A DNA stretch of 64,000 nucleotides from Bacteroidales bacterium (GTDB taxonomy: Bacteria > Bacteroidota > Bacteroidia > Bacteroidales > Bacteroidaceae): NCBI GenBank assembly GCA_029227175.1, contig JAQXZK010000034.1, positions 1 through 64,000 of the forward strand, in the 5' to 3' direction. Below the pieces are notes generated by a model, which saw nothing but the letters and a program-made list of their open reading frames with translations, had not been told where the DNA came from and ran no database searches. Positions 16,015 through 26,384 of this stretch are shown in pieces (within the stretch, counting starts at the first letter, position 1; each line of letters starts with the position of its first letter). A program made the translations under genes and the position numbers.

Positions 16015-17470
16015 AAGTTTCTGTTTTCTTTTGATTAAAATTAAGTAGCCACAATCCCATGAAAGTCAACAATCCGTTGAACATCAGGAGTTCATAACCG
16101 AATTTGTAATTCCAGAGGCTGACAGTAAGCTGATTGATAACGTAACAAATGATAGGGGATGCAATGGCAATATAGGGCACATAGCGGTCTTGCGTAGCAC
16201 GTCGCGTAAATAAGCCATAGGCATAAAGGCCAAGCAGGGGACCGTATGTGTAGGACACAATGGTAAACAAGGCATCGATGATACTGCTGTTATCAAGAGC
16301 CTTGAACAAGAGAATAAAAAGAATAAAGACAGCAGTGATGGCCAGATGAATCCGCTTGCGAGTTTTCTCTGCTCGTTCACGACTCATTTTGTCTGTCTCT
16401 AAAAGGTCAATACAGCAACTCGTCGTAAGTGCAGTCAACGCTGAGTCAGCGCTACTGAATGCAGCCGCAATGATGCCTATGGTGAATGAGACCAGCACTC
16501 CATAACCCAGATACCCGCCTGCGGCAAACAATGGCAGCATCTCGTCTCCTTTCGCCGGCAAATCCATGCCCATTTCACCGGCAAGAACCGTCAACAAAAT
16601 GCCCAATGAAAGGAATAGCAGGTTCACAGGCACAAATGCCAGCCCATACCAATACATGTTCTTCTGAGACTCTTTCAATGTCCTGCACGAAAGGTTCTTC
16701 TGCATCATATCCTGATCAAGACCGGTCATCACAATGGTAATAAATATACCGCTGACAAACTGCTTGACAAAGTGCTGGGTCGAATGCCAGTCGCTCCACT
16801 CAAATATCCGGCTGTAAGGATGCTCGCGTATGGTCCGGACCATGCCGGCCAAGTCAAGATGAAGCAGATGGCCCACCTGCCATATAATCAGAACCAAAGA
16901 GACAAGCATACACAAAGTCTGAAAACTGTCTGTCCACACAATGGCTTTTATGCCACTTTTGCGAGTATAGAGCCATATCAGAACGAGAATGCCGATAATC
17001 GTCATTCCAAACGGGATATGCAAGTTCTCAAAAACAAACTGTTGCAGGATAATCGCCACCAGATATAACCGTGCTGCTGCACTGACCATCTTTGAAACCA
17101 GAAAAAAGGAAGCGCCGGTCTTGTAGGTACACCGGCCGAATCGGGTCTTCAGATAGGTGTATATAGACGTCAGGTTCAGCCTATAATAAAGCGGCAGAAG
17201 CACCTGAGCTATAACAAGGTAACCGAAGTAGAACCCCAGACACGTCTGCATATAAGTCATGTCAATGTACCTTACCATACCGGGAACCGAGACAAACGTG
17301 ACACCGGACAAGGAGGCGCCAATCATACCAAAAGCGACAAGATACCAGGGAGAGTTTCTATTCCCTCGAAAGAAAGTATCATTGTCTGCATTTTTCCCGG
17401 TAAAATGGGAGACAACAAGCAATAATCCAAAGTAAACGAGGATAGTAAGCAATATGTATAGTCCGTTCAT
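16004..17470 (-). CDS. sodium:solute symporter family protein
   Basis: A polytopic inner-membrane protein with 13 or so hydrophobic segments and the sodium/solute symporter hallmarks: an N-terminal [21 protein letters not shown] region (about residues 48-68 of the longer form) and a GLDQDMMQ and [19 protein letters not shown] stretch in the middle. It should import a small solute with sodium; whether a sugar, amino acid or organic acid cannot be told. I chose the ATG at 17470 (MNGLYILL), which puts a transmembrane helix directly after the start; a longer form from 17503 adds eleven residues. It shares an 11-bp overlap with engB. Confidence 0.88.
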   Translation of the reverse strand: MNGLYILLTILVYFGLLLVVSHFTGKNADNDTFFRGNRNSPWYLVAFGMIGASLSGVTFVSVPGMVRYIDMTYMQTCLGFYFGYLVIAQVLLPLYYRLNLTSIYTYLKTRFGRCTYKTGASFFLVSKMVSAAARLYLVAIILQQFVFENLHIPFGMTIIGILVLIWLYTRKSGIKAIVWTDSFQTLCMLVSLVLIIWQVGHLLHLDLAGMVRTIREHPYSRIFEWSDWHSTQHFVKQFVSGIFITIVMTGLDQDMMQKNLSCRTLKESQKNMYWYGLAFVPVNLLFLSLGILLTVLAGEMGMDLPAKGDEMLPLFAAGGYLGYGVLVSFTIGIIAAAFSSADSALTALTTSCCIDLLETDKMSRERAEKTRKRIHLAITAVFILFILLFKALDNSSIIDALFTIVSYTYGPLLGLYAYGLFTRRATQDRYVPYIAIASPIICYVINQLTVSLWNYKFGYELLMFNGLLTFMGLWLLNFNQKKTETYGN

Positions 17471-17526
17471 GGGATGTCTTAAAAAGATTGCAAAAATAGA
17501 CATAAGCCTTCTAACTTCAAATTATT

Positions 17527-17559
17527 TTTGGCTCATATTAGGTTTATTTAGTATCTTCG
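17527..17559 (+). promoter_or_regulatory. promoter of recR
   Basis: TTTG at 17527-17530 is followed after 21 bp by TATCTTCG (17552-17559), close to TAnnTTTG. The recR ATG lies 30 bp downstream. Confidence 0.5.
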
Positions 17560-17588
17560 TACCTCGTTACAAAAAACTAAAACGAACC

Positions 17589-18206
17589 ATGAACCAGCAA
17601 TATCCCTCCGCGCTCTTACAGAAAGCCATTGACGAATTTGCCAAATTGCCGGGAGTAGGGCGCAAAACAGCATTGAGACTGGTGTTACATCTGCTTCGCC
17701 AAGACACAGAAACGGTACAGGCGTTTGCTGACGCAGTCCTACATCTCCGTCAAGAGGTGAAATACTGTAAGGTGTGCCATAACATCTCCGACAGCGATAT
17801 ATGCGAAATATGTGCCAATCCATCGAGAGACACATCGCGTATCTGCGTCGTAGAATCCATTCGCGACGTCATGGCGGTCGAGGCCACTCAGCAGTTCCGC
17901 GGCTTGTACCATGTGCTGGGAGGTATCATCTCTCCGATGGATGGTATAGGCCCCAGTGATTTACAGATTGACAGCCTGGTAGAACGTGTTAAGAAAGGTG
18001 GAATAGACGAGGTCATTCTTGCACTTAGCACGACCATGGAAGGAGATACTACAAACTTTTATATATACCGCAAGTTAGAAGGACTTGATGTAAAACTCTC
18101 GGTGATTGCACGAGGCATTTCCGTGGGTGATGAATTGGAATATGCCGACGAGATAACATTGGGACGTAGTATCCTCAACCGTACGCCGTTTGATGGCCGA
18201 TTGTAA
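17589..18206 (+). CDS. recR: recombination mediator RecR
   Basis: A 205-residue protein that helps load RecA on gapped DNA in the RecFOR pathway. It shows the N-terminal helix-hairpin-helix [18 protein letters not shown] (about residues 18-35), the four-Cys zinc finger [16 protein letters not shown] (about 57-72) and the Toprim domain beginning [15 protein letters not shown] (about 81-95). The ATG at 17589 (MNQQYPS) is used, since the longer in-frame start at 17454 would reach into the divergent symporter gene. A small membrane-protein gene follows after 23 bp. Confidence 0.95.
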   Translation: MNQQYPSALLQKAIDEFAKLPGVGRKTALRLVLHLLRQDTETVQAFADAVLHLRQEVKYCKVCHNISDSDICEICANPSRDTSRICVVESIRDVMAVEATQQFRGLYHVLGGIISPMDGIGPSDLQIDSLVERVKKGGIDEVILALSTTMEGDTTNFYIYRKLEGLDVKLSVIARGISVGDELEYADEITLGRSILNRTPFDGRL

Positions 18207-18229
18207 AACCTTATAAAAAGAACCCCTTT

Positions 18230-18682
18230 ATGGATGAAAAGTTGAGAAAAATCCAAATAGCATACTTTGCCTTATATACGATGATAGCTCTGCTGATTGT
18301 ATTAGGTGAGACTGATATCTGGTCATTGGACGGGGTATGGACAGACAAACAGGTATGGGCTTATTATTACCAGACCATCGTCATACTGCTCACCGTGGCA
18401 TGTGTTCCCGCTGCACTAAAATACTTTGCCGTCTGGTTATCTCACCAAATAGATCAGATGCCTCTGGCCGAAGCGTTGAAGGCTTATGTCAGACTGTCAC
18501 TTTTGCGCATTGCCCTCTTGGCTTTGCCTGCCATTGCTGGAGTAGTGGGGTATTACCTGCTCCTAAACACCTCTTGCCTGCTGTGTACATGCATTTCATT
18601 GATTGCAACCTTCTTCTGTTGGCCAAGCATGGAACGCATGAAACGTGACCTGCACATTGAAGCGGATAATGACATGCCATGA
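18230..18682 (+). CDS. small membrane protein of unknown function
   Basis: A 150-residue protein with four predicted transmembrane segments (about residues 9-27, 44-68, 85-107 and 108-128). No catalytic motif is visible and I do not assign a family. It lies between recR and a glycosyltransferase gene and overlaps the latter by 4 bp (ATGA at 18679-18682), so the three are probably one operon. Conserved gene order in related genomes would be the best hint to its job. Confidence 0.75.
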   Translation: MDEKLRKIQIAYFALYTMIALLIVLGETDIWSLDGVWTDKQVWAYYYQTIVILLTVACVPAALKYFAVWLSHQIDQMPLAEALKAYVRLSLLRIALLALPAIAGVVGYYLLLNTSCLLCTCISLIATFFCWPSMERMKRDLHIEADNDMP

Positions 18683-19560
18683 AACTGCAGGTTGTCATCG
18701 TAAACTATAATGTATGCTTCATACTGGAGCAATGCCTGAGAACCGTAGAACAAGCCCTGAAAGACATTGGCCCATGTATGGTTACAGTCATAGACAACGC
18801 TTCGACCGACAATTCCAGCAGTTATCTTCCACACCGTTTCCCACAAGTCCATTTCGTGTGGAATCAAGAAAATAAAGGGTTTGCAGCTGCCTGCAATCAG
18901 GCCATTCGCCTGAATGATTCTTCAACCTATGTGCTCCTGCTTAACCCCGATACCCTCCTACAAGAAGATACACTCTTACGTTGCATAGACTTCCTAGATA
19001 ATCACAAGGAAACCGCAGCTGTCGGTGTACGTTTACTTGATGGCAAGGGGCATTATCTTCCCGAATCCATGCGTCGAATCCCCACGCTCATGGGAGCCTT
19101 TGGCCATTTTACTGGTTTAGAAAGATTATTCCCGGAATCATCATGGGACACCTATTACATCCGGCCTTCTCAAGAGGAAGTTCCTCAGGAAATCGATGTC
19201 CTGCCGGGAGCCTTTATCATGATTCGTCGAAAAGAGCTGGAATCATGTGGAGGATTGGATGAAGAATATTTCATGTATGCAGAAGATATAGAACTGTCAT
19301 ACCAGCTAAGGAGTAGAGGACTACAACTGTTCTGTCTGCCTCTTTCCATCACACACCTCAAAGGAAAGAGCACCCATAGACATACGCCATTCTTCATCCG
19401 ACATTTCTATGGCACCATGATTACCTTCATCAGAAAACATCCGGAACTATACCCCCCGTATAAGGCTCTGCCAGCCATCTTTTTTCTCCATATACTAATG
19501 TCTGTACAATATCTGATCATTAAAATCAGAGTATTCTTCGAAAAGAACCATCAAGAATAG
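18679..19560 (+). CDS. family 2 glycosyltransferase
   Basis: A 293-residue GT2 enzyme that transfers a sugar from a nucleotide sugar. The fold start is VVIVNYNVCFILEQCL (about 4-19); IDNASTDNS (about 38-46) and LLNPDTLL (about 93-100) give the nucleotide and metal (DxD-like) sites; GGLDEEYFMYAEDIELSYQL (about 191-210) is the acceptor-side ED motif. It resembles rhamnosyltransferases of cell-surface polysaccharide synthesis. A hydrophobic C-terminal segment (about 265-285) may bind the membrane. Translationally coupled to the upstream membrane protein. Confidence 0.88.
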   Translation: MKLQVVIVNYNVCFILEQCLRTVEQALKDIGPCMVTVIDNASTDNSSSYLPHRFPQVHFVWNQENKGFAAACNQAIRLNDSSTYVLLLNPDTLLQEDTLLRCIDFLDNHKETAAVGVRLLDGKGHYLPESMRRIPTLMGAFGHFTGLERLFPESSWDTYYIRPSQEEVPQEIDVLPGAFIMIRRKELESCGGLDEEYFMYAEDIELSYQLRSRGLQLFCLPLSITHLKGKSTHRHTPFFIRHFYGTMITFIRKHPELYPPYKALPAIFFLHILMSVQYLIIKIRVFFEKNHQE

Positions 19561-19592
19561 ATATTTTTTTTCAAAGAAAATCGACAGATTTG

Positions 19593-19622
19593 TTGCAAAA
19601 ACCAAAATTATGCCTACCTTTG
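19593..19622 (+). promoter_or_regulatory. promoter of tRNA-Asp
   Basis: TTG (19593-19595), 19 bp, then TACCTTTG (19615-19622), 29 bp before the mature tRNA 5' end. Good match to the Bacteroidetes consensus. Confidence 0.6.
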
Positions 19623-19651
19623 CAACCGCAATCACGAAATGATAGCCTTTT

Positions 19652-19725
19652 GGTGCGTTAGTTCAGTTGGTTAGAATACATGCCTGTCACGCATGGGGTC
19701 ACGGGTTCGAGTCCCGTACGCACCG
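19652..19725 (+). tRNA. tRNA-Asp (GTC)
   Basis: The 74-nt sequence folds into a full cloverleaf: acceptor arms GGTGCGT and ACGCACC with G as discriminator base, a D arm, anticodon loop CTGTCAC with GTC, and the T arm ACGGGTTCGAGTCCCGT. The CCA end is not encoded. Confidence 0.97.
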
Positions 19726-19757
19726 CGATAAACGTTGAAAATCAATAAATTACAAAG

Positions 19758-19801
19758 AAAACACCCGATTTTACACCCAATAATGTAAAATCGGGTGTTT
19801 T
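19758..19801 (+). terminator. terminator after tRNA-Asp
   Basis: AAACACCCGATTTTACA (19758-19774) pairs perfectly with TGTAAAATCGGGTGTTT (19784-19800) across a 9-nt loop, followed by a short T-rich tail. It lies 33 bp downstream of the tRNA. Confidence 0.8.
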
Positions 19802-19923
19802 GATTTAATAGCAAAGTGGGCAATACAAATAATATCTACTGAGCCGAGGTAACCGGTGGGCTGGTAGAAGATTATGGTGTACATAAAAAATCCTCACCTT
19901 TGGTAGATGAGGATTCAAGATTG

Positions 19924-19997
19924 TGACCCCGACAGGATTCAAACCTGTAACCTTTTGATCCGTAGTCAAATGCTCTATTCAGTTGAGCTACGGGGCC
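19924..19997 (-). tRNA. tRNA-Arg (ACG), copy 2
   Basis: A 74-nt cloverleaf on the minus strand: acceptor arms GGCCCCG and CGGGGTC (one G-T pair), discriminator A, anticodon loop CTACGGA giving ACG, and T arm ACAGGTTTGAATCCTGT. The first anticodon base should be inosine in the cell, allowing CGU, CGC and CGA to be read. Identical to the copy at 20046-20119. Confidence 0.95.
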
Positions 19998-20045
19998 GAA
20001 TCACAATTTAGTGTCATAAACATTAAGCGATAAGTAGTTTTTTCG

Positions 20046-20119
20046 TGACCCCGACAGGATTCAAACCTGTAACCTTTTGATCCGTAGTCAAATGCTCTAT
20101 TCAGTTGAGCTACGGGGCC
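20046..20119 (-). tRNA. tRNA-Arg (ACG), copy 1
   Basis: Same sequence as the copy at 19924-19997, separated from it by 48 bp, so a tandem duplication. This is the promoter-proximal copy and lies 82 bp downstream of the patatin-like gene on the same strand. Confidence 0.95.
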
Positions 20120-20201
20120 GAGATTCTCTCGCTTTTGCGGTTGCAAATGTATCATGTTTTTCTATAACACGCAAGTCTTTTGATATCTTTTTTGAAAAAA
20201 A

Positions 20202-22505
20202 TTACTCTACAAAGCGGTAATTAAAGAGTTGCCAGCCGATTGATATGCCCACATTCCACTCTTTCTGAGGTGAACTGTAATGGTTTACATAACCCGATAT
20301 GGCGCCAAAGGGGAGGCGACAGACAACAGACAATTCTCCTATGTATTCCTGTTTAGAAAACAAACTGCCATAATAGGCCTTTGACCGACTGTCGCATAAT
20401 ATAGGCGAGAATGGAGCATATACATAGAACTCACTACGAATATGGAACATATCGTTGATGGTATAGATGGGGCGAATACCTACAGCCAGGAATTGATTAG
20501 CCCGGAACGCCTCGTTATACATGATTTTGCTATGTGGAGTAGGCGTGAATGCCGGGGCCATCATTTTGGTTGCGGTATAGTTTTGGGAAAATTTACGGGT
20601 GGAGTAAACAGCCTGCGCCATCCATCCAAGCGTAAATTTATCGCTGAGTGGGTGATACATCTCTTTCAAGACAGAGAGTTTGGCCCAGTAAACAGGCTTA
20701 ATATGCTGACCCAGCACCGGATTGTCTTCCAAATAAAATGACTCGGACTCACGGAATCCTTGTAACCAGAATTGTTCGCGCTGGCCACGAGTGGCATACT
20801 GTCTGGCATTCAGAGTACTGCCATTTAGTCCGACATACAAACCAAGCATATTATATAAGCTTTTGTCTCTTTTGCTGTTTTCGTAGTCAACGATAGATGT
20901 CTTGTAATAATAGTCGACAAGGCGACCGATACCGAACCCGAACTCCATTCTGCGATTGGACTTGTAAGGCAACGAGAGCAGAGCCTTGGCAAAATACTCT
21001 TTAGAAGCATTAAATGTGGGGTTATCATGTTGAGAAAAGAGCTTGTCCTTCTTGTAATAATCGAAAGTACTCACGGAACCGATGAGACGAAGAGCAAAAG
21101 GGACACGTCTGATAAAGTCAAAGCGACCCATTAGTTGCACGTTGTTATATATCTTACCTATCTGTCCGTCAAGCGTGATTTCCTTGGCAATATTGCTGAT
21201 ACTCTTATAGGTTGTCCCCAAATAAATCTGGTTGGAACTGGTTGTTGAGATATTACCACCGATACGGGCTGTAAGTTTTGAGTTCATTTTGACCTTCAAG
21301 TGCAGCGTGTATGTGCCGCTCGTGGGATGATATACAGCATGCGGTGTGATTTCAGATACCATCTTTCCGGCAAGCAATCTGAAATAAGTACGCTTAAACT
21401 CTTCGTAGTCAAAAAAACCATCAGCATTAAACCGGAATTCCTTACGCAGATAAGACTTCTCTCGCTCGCTGACACCCTCAAAGACGATATCGGAGAATGA
21501 AAACGGAGGCATTCTCCGCTTGAATTCAGCGCGCTTGGCACGTAGTTCTTCTTCTCGGACACGCCGCGGTATGCGAGCCTTGATAGAATCCATCAGTTCC
21601 ATGGTGCGATTATATCCGATATCATGCAACTCCTGCAAACGGTCAAACGAGAGCAGACTCACGTCATCATACCGGAACCTCAAAAGGAAACCCAAAGAAT
21701 CCGGCATGTCATAGTCTGTCTTCTGCATCACCATATTCTCTATTTGGCTCATAAAGTCGTCTATTTTGGGCTTTTCAGGATTGGATGATACCACACTGCC
21801 TATCATGATATCGGGCTTGAAATCTTCCATCATGACATCTGTAGGGAAGTTATTGTATATGCCACCGTCGTACACTAAGTTTTGGTCTATTTCTATCGGT
21901 TTGAAAACAAAAGGGAAACTCATCGACGAACGAACGGCATCACCTAAATCACCCCGACGGAGAACAATTGCTCGCTTATGGTATACGTCAGAAGCGACAC
22001 AACGAAACGGTACGAAGAGCTTGTCGAAATCACCCTGACAGGTTGCTGTCGCCTGTCCGAAAAGTTCCAAAAAGACAAGATTCATCTGAATAGGAGGAAC
22101 CACGCTTGTAGGTATGGACAATGTAGGGCGTTTGAGGGAATCCTGATTGAAGAATCTTAAATTGAAGAATTCGGGGGTAGGGCGCTCCTGCTTGAAATAA
22201 TACTGGTAGTGAGTCTCGATTTCACCTGTGTACCAACGCTTGAAGTTTGGTGACTTGATGAGTTCGAACATTTCATCGGGAGAATAGCCCATTGCATAGA
22301 GGGAGGATATGATAGCCCCCATCGAAGTGCCGGTAACATAGTCAATAGGTATGCCATTTTCTTCCAGCGCTCGAATGATGCCGATGTGTGTCATACCCTT
22401 GGCTCCACCACCGCTCAATACTAAACCAACACGTTGAGGGCAAACTGTTTGAACGAAAAGCACCGCAAACAATAACGAAATCAATATTTTTTTTTTCACG
22501 AACAC
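20202..22505 (-). CDS. patatin-like phospholipase with outer-membrane barrel
   Basis: A 767-residue exported protein. After a signal peptide (about residues 1-23) comes a patatin domain (about 25-235) with the oxyanion loop SGGGAKGMTHIG, the catalytic Ser in GTSMGA (about residue 62) and the catalytic Asp in YDGGIYNN (about 212). A POTRA-like stretch (about 330-400) is followed by a BamA-type beta barrel to the C-terminus, which ends in aromatic-rich strands. The architecture resembles patatin-type autotransporter-like proteins (PlpD class), so a lipase or phospholipase displayed at the outer membrane is likely. No in-frame ATG precedes the signal peptide; GTG at 22505 or 22499 is the probable start. 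Confidence 0.88.
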   Translation of the reverse strand: MFVKKKILISLLFAVLFVQTVCPQRVGLVLSGGGAKGMTHIGIIRALEENGIPIDYVTGTSMGAIISSLYAMGYSPDEMFELIKSPNFKRWYTGEIETHYQYYFKQERPTPEFFNLRFFNQDSLKRPTLSIPTSVVPPIQMNLVFLELFGQATATCQGDFDKLFVPFRCVASDVYHKRAIVLRRGDLGDAVRSSMSFPFVFKPIEIDQNLVYDGGIYNNFPTDVMMEDFKPDIMIGSVVSSNPEKPKIDDFMSQIENMVMQKTDYDMPDSLGFLLRFRYDDVSLLSFDRLQELHDIGYNRTMELMDSIKARIPRRVREEELRAKRAEFKRRMPPFSFSDIVFEGVSEREKSYLRKEFRFNADGFFDYEEFKRTYFRLLAGKMVSEITPHAVYHPTSGTYTLHLKVKMNSKLTARIGGNISTTSSNQIYLGTTYKSISNIAKEITLDGQIGKIYNNVQLMGRFDFIRRVPFALRLIGSVSTFDYYKKDKLFSQHDNPTFNASKEYFAKALLSLPYKSNRRMEFGFGIGRLVDYYYKTSIVDYENSKRDKSLYNMLGLYVGLNGSTLNARQYATRGQREQFWLQGFRESESFYLEDNPVLGQHIKPVYWAKLSVLKEMYHPLSDKFTLGWMAQAVYSTRKFSQNYTATKMMAPAFTPTPHSKIMYNEAFRANQFLAVGIRPIYTINDMFHIRSEFYVYAPFSPILCDSRSKAYYGSLFSKQEYIGELSVVCRLPFGAISGYVNHYSSPQKEWNVGISIGWQLFNYRFVE

Positions 22506-22528
22506 AAAACAGATTGGTTTTTATATTG

Positions 22529-23359
22529 TTATCTTTTTAAAGTATAGGAAACGCTCCTGGTGTATTGATTCCCGTGACTATTCGTTGTTTCCGTCAGCAT
22601 AGAAATCTCACCTTGCGTTGTCATGATATAGGTGTAGGACACTTTTCCTGTACTGTCTTCGCTGTCAAGTGGAGAAACCTCCTTGAGTAATGTCGGGCTG
22701 TGAGCCCCTAACAGATTGGCATAGAATGCCGTCTCATGCACAGATAAGGGATAACGTTCTACACCAAACAGGATTGGGATTCTATTGGGAATCATACGAA
22801 TATTTTCAGGTTCAAAGGTCAATCTGAATGATTGGGTATGTCCCTGCATTGTAGTTTTCATCTCAGCGGTAACGTTGTCCTTATAAACTATGTCGCATTG
22901 GGCAAATAATACGCCATCTATCATTTCCGTTACACAGGTAAGCCTACCAGCCTCAGTATAAGCAAATCGATAGGTCCGTCGTTGCTCTCCACCCATTCGC
23001 TCGGCCGACAAAGCAAAACCTTCATCGTTCAAAACATACTGGATGGCCTCACGGCCATTGTCTATGGTGACCATCCGGTCTGCATAAGTTACATAGGTTT
23101 GTTCTTTCAGTTCAAAAGGAGCCGTTGCAGATTTGGATTGTTGATGAAAAACACGCTCGCTCAACAAGCCATCTGTATAGATGTATGTGTTTTGTGTTGA
23201 AATGGTAGGTACACCCGCCTCTACAAACGACTCTTGTAACTCAACAGAAGTGTATTCCGATAATCGGTATTTCCTCTCGTGAGCAACTGGAAGCGGTTCA
23301 CTTGACGTACACGAGGCAAGGCATAGCATACTTGACAATAAATATACACCATACTTCAT
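22529..23359 (-). CDS. lipoprotein of unknown function (DUF4595-like)
   Basis: A 276-residue protein with a lipobox (CLASC, Cys at about residue 17), so it is probably anchored to a membrane. The mature part has repeated beta-strand patterns with alternating Tyr, such as YTDGLLSERV and YRFAYTEAGRL, like YD/RHS-type or DUF4595 proteins of Bacteroidetes. No enzyme motif is seen. It lies 23 bp upstream of the patatin-barrel gene on the same strand and divergent from mnmA, so a shared outer-membrane role with the patatin protein is possible. Confidence 0.65.
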   Translation of the reverse strand: MKYGVYLLSSMLCLASCTSSEPLPVAHERKYRLSEYTSVELQESFVEAGVPTISTQNTYIYTDGLLSERVFHQQSKSATAPFELKEQTYVTYADRMVTIDNGREAIQYVLNDEGFALSAERMGGEQRRTYRFAYTEAGRLTCVTEMIDGVLFAQCDIVYKDNVTAEMKTTMQGHTQSFRLTFEPENIRMIPNRIPILFGVERYPLSVHETAFYANLLGAHSPTLLKEVSPLDSEDSTGKVSYTYIMTTQGEISMLTETTNSHGNQYTRSVSYTLKR

Positions 23360-23419
23360 GGCAGCAAAATTATAAAATTAATCCTATCTTTGCGGAATCA
23401 ATAACGAAATTTAAATGAC

Positions 23420-24505
23420 GTGAAGAATATAGCTGTCTTATTATCCGGCGGAGTGGATAGCTCTGTAGTTGTCCACATCCTTTGCGAACAAGGGTACCGG
23501 CCCAATCTGTTCTACATCAAAATTGGCAGAGATGACGTGGACTATATGGATTGCTCTGCCGAAGAAGATCTTGAAATGTGCCGATTCATCGCACATAAAT
23601 ACGGGCTTCCGCTTGATATAGTTGACCTGCAAAAAGAATACTGGGAGAACGTGGCTGCATACGCCATTGACAAGGTGAAACGTGGACTTACTCCCAATCC
23701 TGACGTCATGTGTAACAAGCTCATCAAGTTTGGCTGCTTTGAAGAAAGAGTAGGGAAGGACTTCGACTTTACGGCAACAGGACACTATGCAAGCATTGTA
23801 AATAAAAATGGAAAAATTTGGTTAGGAACAGCTATAGATCCCGTTAAGGACCAGACAGACTTCTTGGCACAGATAGACTACCTGCAAGTAAGCAAACTGA
23901 TGTTCCCATTAGGAGGACTGATGAAGACTGAAGTGCGCGAGATAGCCCAAAAAGCACAATTGGCTACGGCCAAAAGAAAAGACAGTCAGGGAATATGCTT
24001 TTTAGGAAAGATAAACTATAACGATTTTGTAAAAAGATTTCTTGGAGAACGAAAGGGAAAAATCATTGAAATAGAAACAGGAAAGGTAATCGGACAACAC
24101 AATGGATTCTGGTTTCATACAATTGGACAAAGAAAGGGGTTAGGATTGAGCGGTGGCCCATGGTTTGTTGTCGCTAAGGATGTAAAGAAGAACATTGTTT
24201 ATGTCAGTCATGGATACGACACACAAATGCAGTATGGATACGAATTTTCCATGCACGATTTCCATTTCATCACAGAAGACCCGTGGAGCGGAACAGCCGA
24301 CAACGAGGAAATCCCTGTAACATTCAAAATAAGACATACACCTGATTTCTCACACGGCATTTTACGGCGGGAAGGCAATGGCTTTCACCTGAAGTCAGCA
24401 GAAGCATTACAAGGCATTGCACCGGGACAATTTGGCGTCATATACGACGAACGTCACAAGGTATGTATCGGAAGCGGAGAAATCTATATGCCGCTAAACC
24501 AATAA
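23420..24505 (+). CDS. mnmA: tRNA-specific 2-thiouridylase MnmA
   Basis: A 361-residue enzyme that thiolates U34 of Lys, Glu and Gln tRNAs. The PP-loop SGGVDSSV (about residues 9-16) binds ATP, the two catalytic Cys are in [12 protein letters not shown] (about 99) and DSQGICFLG (about 197), and the C-terminal beta barrel is present. The start is GTG at 23420: the ATG 5 bp upstream is out of frame and runs into TGA. A -7 box TATCTTTG lies at 23386-23393. Confidence 0.95.
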   Translation: MKNIAVLLSGGVDSSVVVHILCEQGYRPNLFYIKIGRDDVDYMDCSAEEDLEMCRFIAHKYGLPLDIVDLQKEYWENVAAYAIDKVKRGLTPNPDVMCNKLIKFGCFEERVGKDFDFTATGHYASIVNKNGKIWLGTAIDPVKDQTDFLAQIDYLQVSKLMFPLGGLMKTEVREIAQKAQLATAKRKDSQGICFLGKINYNDFVKRFLGERKGKIIEIETGKVIGQHNGFWFHTIGQRKGLGLSGGPWFVVAKDVKKNIVYVSHGYDTQMQYGYEFSMHDFHFITEDPWSGTADNEEIPVTFKIRHTPDFSHGILRREGNGFHLKSAEALQGIAPGQFGVIYDERHKVCIGSGEIYMPLNQ

Positions 24506-24647
24506 ACACCTGACTGCAAAATCTTTTAGATTAGATATATACAAACACGCAGGGGTAACTATATCAGAATATTATATTAAACATAATATTGATAGGAGAA
24601 CAAACATGTGTTTCTAAAACTCCAATCGGTTATATAACGCTAATTGT

Positions 24648-25559
24648 TTAGATTTCCAAGGCACCAACAATATCTTGGACAGCGTTGAAATGATGTCTGT
24701 CAAGATAATCATTGATTCCATCGATAATCTTAACCGTTATGCTTGGGTCAATAAAATTAGCTGTTCCAATTTCAACAGCCGACGCACCGGCCAACAAGAA
24801 CTCTATAGCGTCCGTGGCCGACATAATTCCGCCCAGTCCAACAACTGGAATTTTCACGGCCTTTGCCACCTGCCATACCATTCTCAAGGCGATAGGTTTT
24901 ACCGCAGCACCAGACATGCCACCTGTAACGGTAGACAATACCGGTTTGCGATGTTCGGCATCAATAGCCATACCCAATAAGGTATTGATAAGAGAGACGC
25001 TATCCGCACCGGCAGATTCAACTGCACGCGCAATTTCCGTAATATCTGTTACATTCGGAGATAGTTTGACGATCAATGTCTTATGATATGCCTTCCGGAC
25101 AGCAGATACGACCTCAGCAGCACCTTTGGCTGTCACGCCAAAAGCCATACCGCCTTGCTTAACGTTTGGACATGAAATATTCAACTCGATGGCAGGAATA
25201 TTTGCTAACTCGTTGATGATACTTGCTGTTTCTACATAGTCATCAATGGCAGAACCGGACACGTTCACAATCATGTTGGTGTCGATATCTTTAATCCTGG
25301 GATATATCTCATCGACAAAATGGTGCACACCTTTATTTTGAAGTCCTACAGCATTCAACATGCCCATAGGTGTTTCTGCCATACGCGGATAAGGATTTCC
25401 TTCACGCTTGTGCAAAGTGGTTCCCTTGACAATGATACCTCCCAATCGGCTCAAATCGATGAAATCAGCAAATTCCTCACCGTAACCGAATGTTCCGGAT
25501 GCTGTCATCACCGGATTCTTAAGTGATAATGAACCTATATTTACTTTTAGATTTGCCAT
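24648..25559 (-). CDS. pyrD: dihydroorotate dehydrogenase, class 1B catalytic subunit
   Basis: A 303-residue FMN barrel enzyme that oxidises dihydroorotate in pyrimidine synthesis. It shows [15 protein letters not shown] (about 20-34), [15 protein letters not shown] (about 127-141, with the catalytic Cys of class 1 enzymes) and the phosphate-binding [19 protein letters not shown] (about 246-264). The start overlaps the end of pyrK by 13 bp, as expected for a class 1B heterotetramer that passes electrons to NAD. Confidence 0.96.
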   Translation of the reverse strand: MANLKVNIGSLSLKNPVMTASGTFGYGEEFADFIDLSRLGGIIVKGTTLHKREGNPYPRMAETPMGMLNAVGLQNKGVHHFVDEIYPRIKDIDTNMIVNVSGSAIDDYVETASIINELANIPAIELNISCPNVKQGGMAFGVTAKGAAEVVSAVRKAYHKTLIVKLSPNVTDITEIARAVESAGADSVSLINTLLGMAIDAEHRKPVLSTVTGGMSGAAVKPIALRMVWQVAKAVKIPVVGLGGIMSATDAIEFLLAGASAVEIGTANFIDPSITVKIIDGINDYLDRHHFNAVQDIVGALEI

Positions 25560-26335
25560 AATAACTGTTCAATTTTAAATACCGGACCATCTTTACATAC
25601 ACACAAATGACCTTCATGGGTGTTCTCCACGCAGCAAAGGCATGCTCCAACGCCACAGGCCATTTTATTCTCCAAGGAGACCTCACAGGCAATGTGGTTT
25701 GCCTGGGCATATTTAGCCACAGAAACCATCATGGGCTTCGGGCCGCAACAATACACCTGGTCAAACTTTACCTTATCTAATATAGAGTGTTGAGTTACAA
25801 AGCCCTTTTCTCCTAAGGAACCGTCTTCTGTCGTTACATAGACATCTCCAAACAGAGCAAACATATCCAGCAGCAGCAGATCTTTCTTGCTTCTGGCTCC
25901 AAGCAGAAAGGTCGGTTTCATGCCGTGTTCTTTCAACTCTTTTCCAAGATTCAATAGCGGAGCAACGCCTACACCACCACCTATCAAGATAGGCGATATT
26001 GCCTCTTTGTTTGCCGGTATCGTGAAGCCATTACCCAGCGGCAAGACCGCATTTATTGTTTCCTTTGGCTTCAACAAGGCCAGTTTACGAGTACCCTCAC
26101 CAACGAGATGAATCAGAAACCATATCTCTTTCTTCTCCACATCAACATAATTGATGGATATAGGTCGGCGGAGGTAGGTTGCCGGAGAATTTTCTACTTT
26201 AAGTTCAGCAAACTGTCCGGACTTTATTTCCGGAAACGGTTGAGAGTCGGATAAAGTTGTCTTCAGTAACACATAATTTGAGTTGATAGACACATTCTCA
26301 ACCACTGACAAATCTATAATGTATTTTTTATTCAT
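25547..26335 (-). CDS. pyrK: dihydroorotate dehydrogenase electron-transfer subunit PyrK
   Basis: A 262-residue FAD and 2Fe-2S protein that carries electrons from PyrD to NAD+. The N-terminal ferredoxin-reductase barrel has [12 protein letters not shown] (the FAD motif RxxS), then the NAD region [16 protein letters not shown], and the C-terminal cluster [10 protein letters not shown] plus the later Cys of HLCVC. A -7-like box on the minus strand (CAAAGATA at 26343-26350 on the plus strand) lies very close to the start, implying a very short leader. Confidence 0.95.
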   Translation of the reverse strand: MNKKYIIDLSVVENVSINSNYVLLKTTLSDSQPFPEIKSGQFAELKVENSPATYLRRPISINYVDVEKKEIWFLIHLVGEGTRKLALLKPKETINAVLPLGNGFTIPANKEAISPILIGGGVGVAPLLNLGKELKEHGMKPTFLLGARSKKDLLLLDMFALFGDVYVTTEDGSLGEKGFVTQHSILDKVKFDQVYCCGPKPMMVSVAKYAQANHIACEVSLENKMACGVGACLCCVENTHEGHLCVCKDGPVFKIEQLLWQI

Positions 26336-26384
26336 AGTGTAGCAAAGATACTTCCTTTTATTGAACTATGATGTAAAATAGTGC

